This document shows positions 20,938-31,689 of a stretch of 64,000 nt of DNA, piece after piece (within the stretch, counting starts at the first letter, position 1; the number at the start of each line of letters is the position of its first letter). Source of the DNA: Adiantum capillus-veneris (taxonomy: Eukaryota > Streptophyta > Polypodiopsida > Polypodiales > Pteridaceae); the NCBI GenBank assembly GCA_014529385.2, contig CM043968.1, positions 10,673,648-10,737,647 on the forward strand. The letters are read 5' to 3'. Under the pieces are notes generated by a model. The model was not told the origin of the DNA and made no database searches. It saw only the letters and a program-made list of their open reading frames with translations. The position numbers were made by a program, and so were the translations under genes.

Positions 20938-21485
20938 ATGTTAGCCGAGTTGCTCAGAATAAGGCCAAACATGTGGGCTAATGTGGGTAAATGTCTAGAG
21001 AAATTTGGTGTAAAAACCCCAACGACTCAAATCGAGGAAGGCATCAAAGAACTTGAAATGCTTCAACTAAATACTAGGCCAGTGCCATTAAACAAGGTAG
21101 GCGAGTATTACGAGGGAGAAGATGGAAACACCATCCTTCCTATGGAATTCAATGGTGTAAAAACCATGGCAATCCTTGACAGTGGAGCTGGCGTGGCCAT
21201 TGCAACCAAAGAAGTTTGGAAAAAATGGGGAAAACCTGCCTTGATATCCACACGAATGACCTTGCAGCTTGCAAACGCACACAAGGAAAAGCCCCTAGGA
21301 CTGCTAGAAAAAGTACTTGTTCTTGTGGCATTGAATATGAGCACAGTTTTGCTGTTGTTGACTTTGGCAAGAAGAACAACTATGACATCATTCTGGGAAG
21401 ACCATTCATGCGACAATTGAAAATGGTCCAAGATATACCTGAGACATATGGAAACCATAACAAAGATAAACTTGAGGGACCATAG
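20938..21485 (+). pseudogene. M aspartic protease (frameshifted)
   Basis: In one frame the sequence reads NGVKTMAILDSGAGVAIATK, a gypsy-type protease with D-S-G-A near 21178. The frame is lost after about 21320. The C-terminal half continues in the next frame as HSFAVVDFGKKNNYDIILGR, then PFMRQLKMVQDIPETYG, with the usual I-I-L-G motif. One frameshift thus breaks the enzyme, unless it is used for ribosomal frameshifting. It would cleave Gag. Confidence 0.75.
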
Positions 21486-21774
21486 CTATAGGGATGTGAC
21501 GAGAACACCGGTAGAGGAGTTTGATTCCGCCACAGTAGCAGGATCGGAACTTCCAGCTTGGTTAGGTAAGCCTAAAGAACTGTGGATGTGTGGAGCTTCA
21601 CAATGTGGTAGCTTGAAACGTGAGGAATGTATCCTAGAGCGGGTTATAGAGGATATGGACTATATCCCAGAATCATTTCCTGAAGAAGAATTAGAGCCTT
21701 TTGCATGGGAACACATCTTGGCTACTCAGGACGTGTGCGCCGTGGGAGGATGCTCCCACAACCAAGTTTTGTGA
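21448..21774 (+). pseudogene. M post-protease frame
   Basis: The frame reads HSYRDVTRTPVEEFDSATVA and later LEPFAWEHILATQDVC. It follows the protease where RT would be expected, but there is no RT motif. The continuation TKFCDENGYDVIPYFAVSVI is in the frame of the next open frame, so a small frameshift near 21740 probably separates what was one protein. Confidence 0.45.
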
Positions 21775-22657
21775 TGAAAATGGCTATGATGTCATTCCTT
21801 ATTTTGCTGTGAGTGTAATCCAGGAAAACGAAGAGAACCAGACATCAACAAGCTCTCAAAATAAGGAGCAAACAAAGAAATGTGGAGAATCAAAAGATGA
21901 AGAAGACGACGAGTTCTATGACTCTGTAGAACACATCGAGCTTCAAGAAGATCAACGACCCATGAATCAATGTCATCGCTACACGAATAAAGTGCATCAA
22001 AAGTGGATTCCAAAGTCCTCAGTGAAGACACAACCACCACAAGCATCCTCATACAGGGCTCCTAATAAGGATGCAAAGACTCAGCTAGGAGGAATACGAC
22101 CAGAGCAACGAGCTAACAATGCTCTAATCAATGGGCTAGAAAAGTCCTCCAAGAAACTACCACCCACGAGCAAACAGACAATAACTTTCCACTACCAGCC
22201 AAAAAATCAAGGGAAAGTACAAGAAGTCAACCTTGCTGAGGATAGTAGCGATAGTGATGAATCTTACGACATCCCCTATCATCAACTCAGGCCATCACTA
22301 TCACCAACCCCTTTAGCAACAACCATGACAGGTCAAAAGAACAGGACAACAAGTCAAAGCCAGAAAGCTCGACAAATCTGGATACCAAAAAGCCAGATCG
22401 ACCAAAAACAGATATGGATCAAGAAGACAAAGATCTCTAATGACAAATCACAAGATCCAACACCAAAACAAAAACAAGGAAAGCGTGCACGAACGGGTAA
22501 GAATATCACAAAATTGCAAGCTTTCACAACTCAGGTTTGGGCCCCAACGAAGTTGATTCAAGCACGAAAAAGTCAAGAATTCATTTGGATTCCAAAACAA
22601 CCACAGTATAAACTTTCAAAGCCTAAATCCCGTCCCCAACCAAGCGTACAAGGATGA
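21701..22657 (+). CDS. M low-complexity frame with WIPK repeats
   Basis: The open frame codes 318 residues, very rich in Gln, Lys, Ser and Thr. A short motif recurs: KWIPKS, IWIPKS, IWIKK, and FIWIPKQ near the end. No enzymatic domain is visible. It ends at 22655-22657, shortly before a purine tract (AGGAAGGGGGGAGG). The origin and role are unknown. A structural or RNA-binding tail would fit the composition, but this is a guess. Confidence 0.5.
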   Translation: MHGNTSWLLRTCAPWEDAPTTKFCDENGYDVIPYFAVSVIQENEENQTSTSSQNKEQTKKCGESKDEEDDEFYDSVEHIELQEDQRPMNQCHRYTNKVHQKWIPKSSVKTQPPQASSYRAPNKDAKTQLGGIRPEQRANNALINGLEKSSKKLPPTSKQTITFHYQPKNQGKVQEVNLAEDSSDSDESYDIPYHQLRPSLSPTPLATTMTGQKNRTTSQSQKARQIWIPKSQIDQKQIWIKKTKISNDKSQDPTPKQKQGKRARTGKNITKLQAFTTQVWAPTKLIQARKSQEFIWIPKQPQYKLSKPKSRPQPSVQG

Positions 22658-24036
22658 CTCCAAATAGGAAGGGGGGAGGCATTCTGAATGCGGACCTAAC
22701 ATTATGACTATTAGAGGGCAATGTTTTGTGAGATGCATTGAATTTTTGCGTTTTATTGTGATAATTTTTTGACAAAATTTAGAGTATATGCCCTCATAGT
22801 AGTGTTACAGAGGAGTATGGGGACAAAATCCATATATGAGCCCCTAGGGACATGTGTATAGCGTACATAGCATTTAGATTTCTATTTGAATGATTTTTCT
22901 TTTGCTGAGTTGTTTTAAGATTTTCTTTGTTTATTATTAAGAAAAAAATCCATAATCCACATGAAGAAAAGACTGACGAGAGGCCTGAGCACTACAAAGA
23001 GAAGAAGGTACAGGAAAACGATGAAACTTCACGAAGTATGTCTCAGCAGCCACTACAACAGCCGAAGAACTTGTCACAAAGCAGTGTCAACATACAACCG
23101 ACAAGTCATACAAGTTAGAGTCGAGTAGCTAAGCCACAAAATGAGTGAGGTGTTAGTCCCAAAGCTTCAAGTAATATTCTCTGTGGTCTAAGCGTCTTAG
23201 CTATTCTAGGTACTGCTCAAGCTGGAAGAGTTGAGCATATTTACGTTGTGTCGCTCATGCTGGTATAGGTGAGCAAAAGAGTCGAAGTCTAAGTACTTAA
23301 GTCTGATGAAGTGAAGGAGAAGGTCCAAAAGACACTCATGTACTGAGCACAGTGAGATACGAGTGGAAAAACTTCTACATCGAAAACCCTTCTTGGAAAG
23401 GTGGAAGCTATTGAGACATCTTTTGATGTCACATGTGCTACATTTATTCCTCGAAACACCCATCATCTCCTTCTTTCACATTGCATGCTTTTGTTGACAA
23501 ATTTCACATAATTGGCACTTGCATTAGGCACTCTTTCCGTGTTTTCACCCAAGCACTTACCTTTCATGAACATTTACTTCACGTTCAACTGCTCAACTCC
23601 AATAAGAGCGTATACCAAAGACATTTTTTTTCCCACCGGGTTTTTTTTCCCTTTGGTCATCCAGGTTTTAGACCCTAATCTAAAGACACCTATCACCATC
23701 CTCTTGTACATATTCCTTCTACATCAACAATAAGGAAATGCTACTCAAATAAATTGACAAATGAATTGGAGCACCAATTTCAGATCATAGCATACTTCTC
23801 CTCAATGGCGAGTCGAAGAATGGCCTACAATGACAAAGCTGCAGACAACACTAACAACATGATTCCACATGAATAAAGAAGTCCCCAATGAAGAAGCGCA
23901 GACATAAAAGTAATCAGAGGATCTCAAAAAATGAATGGTTACGATGATAGATGTCCGCTCTAATGGATCATAGTTCTTGTTGTGATTCGATAAAGATACA
24001 AGCAGTGCAACAGATGAAGCCAAAACAACAGCAAAG
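22658..24036 (+). other. M 3' non-coding region
   Basis: About 1.4 kb with only short frames. A purine tract like an extra polypurine site lies at 22667-22680. A stretch at about 23879-23930 is repeated at 24081-24133. I see no gene here. Confidence 0.5.
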
Positions 24037-24073
24037 TGTTGACCGTTGGGTCAACAACACAACATAACTCAAG
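24037..24073 (+). repeat. Internal copy of the M LTR start
   Basis: These 37 bases are identical to the first 37 bases of the 5' LTR (13484-13520), starting TGTTGACCGTTGGGTCAACA. The LTR homology ends after AACTCAAG. The copy stands at the left edge of the segment that carries the helicase fragment. Confidence 0.9.
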
Positions 24074-24132
24074 AACAAAGAAGTCCTCAATGACAAAGAG
24101 CAGACATAAGGGTAATCAGAGGATCTCAAAAG

Positions 24133-25691
<1,559 letters not shown>

Positions 25692-25909
25692 GGGAGAGAA
25701 GCTTGAATCTCTTCTTGGACAGGTTCATTGCTTGGATCTACAGACTGGAGTGGGACTTCAGTTCTTCAAACTCTCTTGAAGAGTTTACCCGCGAGATGCG
25801 GGAGATCAGGCATCATTATGCGACTACATCCGGAGTCACCTGGAGCTTGGCTTGGATGGTAGTGCCGTTGCTCTTCTACATTCTTGATCATTTGGATTGC
25901 TACCTTTAG
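25692..25909 (+). pseudogene. F-family open frame, continuation in F1
   Basis: The frame reads RSLNLFLDRFIAWIYRLEWD, SLEEFTREMREIRHHYATTS and LAWMVVPLLFYILDH. It is collinear with F2 residues that follow HLHGLRER at about 39340-39550. It was one protein with 12860-13483 before M inserted. No known domain is seen. Confidence 0.5.
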
Positions 25910-26341
25910 AGTTGCTTACACACACCCTCGGTAACCTTACAACAGACTTATCCCTTGACCTGGGCAGTAGCTCACTCCCAGCTCATTTACATTAAGAGCC
26001 ACACTGAGTTGCGGTTTGGTGGCGTTGTTGGCGTGGATTTTGTTTTGGTTGACACCGAAGGATTGGAGGCAGGAGATACAAGCAAGACGGTGCAGACAGA
26101 TTGGTCTGGCCTTTTCTCTTCTCAGAGGATCTTCATAGCGTAGACTGCTCAGTCTGGCTTCCCTCCTTCATACAGGATGATTACGGTGCTGACAACTTTG
26201 TCTGACCACACCTTTTCTGAGAGGCCCTTCACAGCGCAGATTGTGAGTCTGGCTTTCCACTCATCTTGGATTACCCTACGTACTGACAGGACACCATCTG
26301 GTGGTGGTCCGTGCGGTCTCTCGGTGACTGCTGCAGCTTAC

Positions 26342-26959
26342 CGTCACAAACTACTGACGTGTCAAGCCACTGAAGAACGGAGCCACTTTGCAGATCTCGG
26401 CTGAAGGGCCTAAACCCTAAGAATCAGAAGGAGTTGAAGTTCCCACCAACTTATGGGACCCCGTCCGATGGGGCCCAAGTGACATAAAGGCATTAAAATA
26501 AAGTAAGGCCACACACACACGCGGAGAGGTTCATGATGTGGCTCTATACAGATCTCCATAATCTGCGCTGGACTGATGACGTGGCAAGCGTAAGGAATTC
26601 CAGATTTTCCGTTGACTGTTGACGTCGCAGAACTGTACGGATTTCCGTGTTTCATGCTGATTATGTTGACGTGGCAGCCTGTACGGATTTTCGTGATTTA
26701 CGCTGGCTGATTTTTCAGCGCCAGCTTTTGGGCCAATTGCTTTTGAGTTTGAATACTTTTCATGTAAACTGCTTTTGGGCCTAGGGTCTTTAAATATGAG
26801 GTTAGGGCTCATTCTCTGGCACTCTTCTAGGAGAAGGGGCAGAGCACGAGTACCGGCATTGTACCGAGTTCAAGTAATATAAAGAAATACCGAAAGGGAC
26901 GCCAAGGTTTGGGGCCAGTACTCTCTGGGGTGGAATTCCGCCACTCCTTGTCGCACGTG

Positions 26960-26990
<31 letters not shown>

Positions 26991-27069
26991 AGTTTCAGTT
27001 GTTATTGAAGTGCTAAAAGTTTGTTCAATGTGTTCGTTTCTATTGGCACGTGGTGCCCGTCATGTGACA
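26342..27069 (+). repeat. 5' LTR of gypsy H1 (728 bp)
   Basis: Begins CGTCACAAACTACTGACGTG (first T changed to C compared with the copy at 62701-63352) and ends GTCATGTGACA one base before the primer site. It contains the conserved block at 26881-26918, a TC tract near 26959-26987, and TGACGTGGC-like boxes at about 26353, 26576 and 26662. Confidence 0.82.
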
Positions 27070-27070
27070 G

Positions 27071-27088
27071 TGGTATTAGAGCATCAGG
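27071..27088 (+). other. Primer binding site of H1
   Basis: TGGTATTAGAGCATCAGG is an initiator-Met-like site one base after the LTR. A related sequence (CAGGCGTGTGCTTTTCTGAA) recurs at 27081 and 27191 as a short leader duplication of about 110 bp. Confidence 0.8.
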
Positions 27089-27393
27089 CGTGTGCTTTTC
27101 TGAAAGCATACCGGTCCTACAAAAGAGTAGACAGAGCAAACTGGCGCTTCCAAGGTCTATTGGAATCTTATTTGAAGTATCTTCGAGTCTCAGGCGTGTG
27201 CTTTTCTGAAAGCATACCCGTCCTACAAAAGAGCAGACAAAGCGAATTGGCGCTTCCAAAGTCTATTGGAATCTTTTTTGAAGTATCTTCAGGACCCGAC
27301 CCCGGACTTATTGGCCACTCCCACCCTTACTTCATCGCGCATCGGGCACGCTCCCGTCTTCACCGCTCTATCTTACAGGGCATAAGCCAAGAC

Positions 27394-28478
27394 ATGGCGT
27401 TCATGGATTCATTAGAATATTTGCAGTTTCTTCTCGACGAGCTTCACGACATAGTTTTGCAGCATCCTCAGCAGAATCTTCCGATGCTGCAAAGTTTTCA
27501 ACAATTTTTGAATTACATGTTACCCCCTCTGATGCCTCAGGTGGTACCTCCTCCTCCGGCACCAGAAAGTACGAGAGATTCCAATCGGCAACCTTCCCAG
27601 CCGTCTGTTCCGATCGAGGGAATTTTCAGGAATATGGTGTAGTCATCTGACTCTGATCCAGTGCAACCGCCTTTGCCACCGCCGTTGCCCCCACCTCCCC
27701 CACCACCACCGCCACCAGTCTACAATGGTTGGAGCCCATATGGATCCCCTTATTATCCCGTACCTGGGATACGCGCCTAACCAACCTAAAGATTTCAAGG
27801 ATGGCGGCATGACAATCAATTTTTCACTTTTTCTGGGGTGAAAGATGGGAAGAAAGCATTGCAGTTCCCACAACAATTTGACATCTATGCTTTGGGGAAC
27901 TATACAAAAGAATCCAAGATTTCTCGAGCAGCGGGATTTCTTAAAGATAATGCTTTGCAATGGTGGAGTTCAATCGCAACACAACCGCATGCTCCAAGGA
28001 CTTGGCAAGCTTTCAAGACAGTTTTTGCACGTCGTTACATGACTTCTATGTTTGAAGTTAGGGTTTTGGCAATGGGGCAACTTGAAAATGCTTGCACAGA
28101 GACCATGGAGGACTATAACCAAAGGTTTCTCGACGTCTACCTCCCGGTGTCCTTCTTTAAGTTCATTCCCTTGGAGGCTACACCATTGGACTACCATCAC
28201 CATTGCAAGAATATTCTGTCTCCAAGCAAGTCTCTACCATGCAAGAGCTTATGGACCATGCTGCGGTCGGCTACAAACTGATGAAGGGAAAGCTAGAGTT
28301 TACCACAAAAGAACCTCCGGCCACTAACCACAACTCTCGCCAACAAAGAACAAATTCTCGAGAGTCTTGTGAAAGTCAACCGCAAAGGCCTCGTTTGACG
28401 CCTCAACAATGAGGCACCTTTCCACAAGAACGCCGATGTTTTGGATGCTTTCAAAGAGGACATAACTATTTTGGTTGT
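27394..28478 (+). pseudogene. H1 gag with zinc knuckle
   Basis: From ATG 27394 the frame reads MAFMDSLEYLQFLLDELHDI and stops at 27642. A proline-rich stretch follows. The gag core is at 27838-28140: YALGNYTKESKISRAAGFLK, NALQWWSSIATQPHAPRTWQ and AFKTVFARRYM, the Retrotrans_gag signature. An intact CCHC knuckle, CFGCFQRGHNYFGC, is at 28437-28478. Stops and frame changes split it into several parts. It would assemble particles and bind RNA. Confidence 0.87.
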
Positions 28479-28508
28479 CCCCAACGCACTGACAGACGAG
28501 CGGAGCCG

Positions 28509-28991
28509 ATGCCCGCGCCGTCGGTGGACAAAAACCTAGGACCATCTCCAGCCAAACGAGCTAAACCAGCCATTGGATTAGTACCTGGCATCTATGGCAT
28601 ACGCCTTGAAAATACAAATGAATTGTGTCGAGCATATGGCAAAGTCCACGGTTTGAAAGCCCTAATTTTCTTTGACCCAGGAGCTATAGAGAACTTCATC
28701 CATCCAGAATTCTTGAAGCAGATGGACTTTGATTATGATGCGGAGGGTGGAGAAATTGAAGCTGAGCTAGCCACAGGGCAAACTCAGAAAGTGGTACCGC
28801 TCATTGGTGCTCTTCCAGTGACTATCCAAGATTATCATGGAAAAACCGATTTCCACATTATGAAGTTGGGCAATTGCGACGTTCTCTTGGGTATGCCTTG
28901 GCATGACAAGAATGATGCGACTCTGCAGGTTCGGAACCAAACCATCACTGTGATACAGAAGGGCAAGCCAGTTGTCCTCAAAGGAGTGTAA
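28509..28991 (+). pseudogene. H1 aspartic protease
   Basis: The 160-residue open frame reads LCRAYGKVHGLKALIFFDPG, then AIENFIHPEFLKQM, and later CDVLLGMPWHDKNDATLQVR. The layout is that of gypsy proteases (LIDSGATHNFI...LLGM.W). However, the active-site Asp is followed by Pro instead of Ser or Thr. The I-family protease at 44708 has the same change. The frame is otherwise uninterrupted. Activity is doubtful on this evidence. Confidence 0.8.
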
Positions 28992-29039
28992 CAGCACACG
29001 ACAGTGCTCGAGGCAAATGACTACTTGCACACGATAGTG

Positions 29040-29328
29040 CTCGAGTTGAAAATCTCTATAGACATGATCGTAGTATGGGATTAGTCAATCTGACAACAGT
29101 GAGGTCTGGAATGGATCTAGATGTGGTTACTAAATACGTTGCTTGCAGTCACGGTCTGAGATTTGGAATGAATGTTTCTGCGATTGATTGTCATGTGATG
29201 TCCTGTGATGTCATGTGCAATGATGTGACTGCCGTCTTTGTACAAGTGCTAGATGTGTCATGTCTAGTGCGTCGGTACTTAGAATCAATGCAGAAGAGCT
29301 ACAAGAGCGCCCAAGTGCCATTCCCCCT

Positions 29329-29365
<37 letters not shown>

Positions 29366-29907
29366 CAACTTCACCTAAAAGGGGTTCGGAGGTGCAAAAG
29401 GGAGACACCGCCAACCTCAACGGACGCCACCTGTGAGCCGACGCCCTTCCAAGCGGGTATGGCATTTCCTAGGGGAAAACCGTCGGGTTTCAAAGGCAGT
29501 TTAGTGAGGTGAGGGATAAGTTACCTAGAGGAGGCAACTCCAAAGGGAAGATCGAAGCAAGTCCTGCAGTACCCGGGCCTCTGAACAGAGGTACCTGGTC
29601 GCTATCACACCCAAATCAAGTTGGCGAAATGGGTCTCTCAAGGGACTAGTTATGGCCCTAAGAGTGTAGATAATTCTGGACTCTCGTAGTCTAGAGGAAA
29701 CTAGTGACAAAAGCGTCTGCCTTCTGTTTCTGGGTGCATAGTCATGATCGTTCTTCTTGTATACTGATTTGGTGTATGAGGGGAGTGGCCGGGCGTGCCC
29801 TACCCGACTCCGAAAACAAAACAAAAAATCTACTGAACTGGTTTATAGTCTGTGTCTGTTTTGTAGGCGTAATCGAGGGCGATTACAATTCTTTCAAGAG
29901 GGGGGTA
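29040..29907 (+). other. G2 3' UTR with an inserted segment
   Basis: The outer parts match the G1 3' UTR (14855-15170), including repeats of TGTGATGTCC. Between about 29288 and 29829 there is sequence absent from G1 and G3. It begins with a run of 35 G (29330-29364) and is otherwise unrecognised. The region ends in the polypurine tract TTCAAGAGGGGGGTA. Confidence 0.65.
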
Positions 29908-30431
29908 TGTCAAAAAGTGATGACGTGGCATGACCACTCGGAGAAAGCCAAATGACGTGGCAAGAACGTACAACAGGCTGACGTGGCACAATGTACAAAA
30001 GCCCAGATTTTGCGCTGACAGACTGACGTGATAGACAATACAGATTTCCGCTTACGAATTTTCGCAATTTGCGTTGGTGCTTTTTATTGGCAGATTTTTG
30101 ACCAGTTGCTTTTGGGACTACTTGCTTTTGAGTTTACTGCTTTTGAGGCTCTGCTTTTGGCATCCCTTGTAAGAATAAAAGAGCCCTAAGGGCCCAATTC
30201 TCAGGGCATTTGGGCGCAGAATCTGAGAGCGGAGGACCCCTGTGAGAGTTGTACTTTGCTTAAAGATAAATATAAAAGAAATACTAAAAGGGGCGCCAGT
30301 CTTTGGGGCCAATCTCTCTTGGCACGGAACTACACCAAGTCGTGTCGACTCTTGAATTGTGAATTGTTTTGAAGTGAATCTCTGTCGTGTCGCGATAGAA
30401 TCTAGACTTGGGGCTGCCCAAGTTTGTTACA
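29908..30431 (+). repeat. G2 3' LTR (524 bp)
   Basis: Starts TGTCAAAAAGTGATGACGTG after a polypurine tract and ends CCCAAGTTTGTTACA. TGACGTGGC or close variants occur at about 29921, 29953, 29979 and 30024. The conserved block is at 30275-30310. Confidence 0.82.
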
Positions 30432-30740
30432 GCAGACCTGGGACAGTTTGTGCATTAGAAGAGGTTATGCAGCAGGTCGCGACAAGGTGGAAAAGCAGCA
30501 GATGAGGCTGGCCACAAAGTAGCGGGTATTTGTGAGGTTGGGTTGCAACAACAACCTCGCGAGCGCTAACGGCAATTCTGGCACGTGACGGTAGTAAGGG
30601 GAAGGTACGACACGATTGGTACCTTTTGTTTTTATTTTTGGTATATAGACATTGTATCAGTTCACCGCGTTGTAACATTTTGGTCTCATAGGTCATTTTG
30701 GCCTTTTGAAGACGTTCATTTCTCTCTCTCTCTCTCTCTC
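30432..30740 (+). mobile_element. 3' tail of LINE L0
   Basis: The last part (TTTTGGTCTCATAGGTCATT, TTGGCCTTTTGAAGACGTTC, then a TC tract) matches the 3' ends of L1 (about 49180-49250) and of L3 (reverse strand, 55628-55690). The upstream 130 bp are unassigned and may be coding remnant of the same LINE. L1 starts directly after the TC tract. Confidence 0.65.
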
Positions 30741-30753
30741 CCCAAAACCAGCA

Positions 30754-31580
30754 ATGGGAACCACGTATAGCTCGTCATCAATATGCAAGTCTCCCCCAAC
30801 GGTAACGAAGGCAACGTTCATGGTCACAAGGAAACGGATAACGCAGGAGGAAAAAGAGATGAAGGAATGGAAAACGGAAATGGAAGAATGGTTGATGGAG
30901 AAGGCCAGCCTTCTCCAAATGTTTTTCAATGAAGGCAAGCAATGGAAAAAGGAAAAAGAGGACCTTCACACGGAAATCCAAGCACTTAAGGTGGACTCAC
31001 AAGCACTTAAAGAGGAGGTTTCAGCCCTCGAGCGAGAGCTTGCTGAGAGTAGAGCAAGCAATGAAGGAGAAATCGAGCCTTCGATGATAGAAGAACTCAA
31101 AGTCATCAAGGACGGAAGAAGCAACATGAAGCAAAAACGTTCTCGTGGATGGATGTGATCACAAAGACACGGAAGAAGGTGGACGAGGCTCTGAAATGGA
31201 TAGAAGTCGCCAAGAAAGGGAAAGGGAAAGAAACAACCATCCCCACTCCTATAATCATCAACATGACCGTAGCAGAAGAGCAGAGGAGAAAGACTAGAGC
31301 TTTACATGTACTAGTAAACGGTCTGAAAGACCGTGATGATGTGGAGGGGGAAGTCAAGGAACTTCTCTTCATGATGGGTAGTGAGGCTACTCACACAAAG
31401 GTATGGAAGTGGGGAAGAAGAGAGAAGGAAATGGGGAGACTTCAAAGCAGAGAGCATTGATCATTCGTTTCCCCTCCATGGAAGCGAAGGACTTCTTGAA
31501 GAGGCGTCCTACACTAAAGAAAACGGGGATATTTCTTGGGACCTCACAGTCTCACAACTTGCCCAATAAACAAAGTTATG
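30754..31580 (+). pseudogene. LINE L1 ORF1
   Basis: From ATG 30754 the protein has a long coiled coil: EEKEMKEWKTEMEEWLMEKA and LKEEVSALERELAESRASNE. In other frames near 31264-31540 the C-terminal half reads RRKTRALHVLVNGLKDRDDV and RALIIRFPSMEAKDFLKRRP. This is the layout of L1/Tx1-type ORF1 (coiled coil, then an RNA-binding domain). The same C-terminal pattern, ALVLQFASEECRASFIRKKV, is seen in L2. ORF1 protein would bind LINE RNA. Frameshifts break it. Confidence 0.75.
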
Positions 31581-31689
31581 CCCGAGATGAGGACAGCTCG
31601 AGAGAAAGGGAAATTGGCCTTCTATAGAGATGGAAGAGTGGTTATTATGGAGAGATGCTCCACATGACAACGCGAGACCTATGGGACCG

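Larger units (their letters stand above)
26342..30431 (+). mobile_element. Deleted or chimeric gypsy element H1/G2
   Basis: The order is H-type LTR, primer site, gag, protease, then directly a G-type 3' UTR, polypurine tract and G-type LTR (29908-30431). RT, RNase H and integrase are absent. The two LTRs begin alike but differ in length (728 and 524 bp) and in most of their sequence. The element therefore looks like a join between two related families, not a simple internal deletion. No target duplication is visible. Confidence 0.72.

Noticed and set aside
29211-29465. Proline-rich protein on the - strand
   Set aside because: It is the translation of the 35-base G run read in reverse and has no conserved surroundings.
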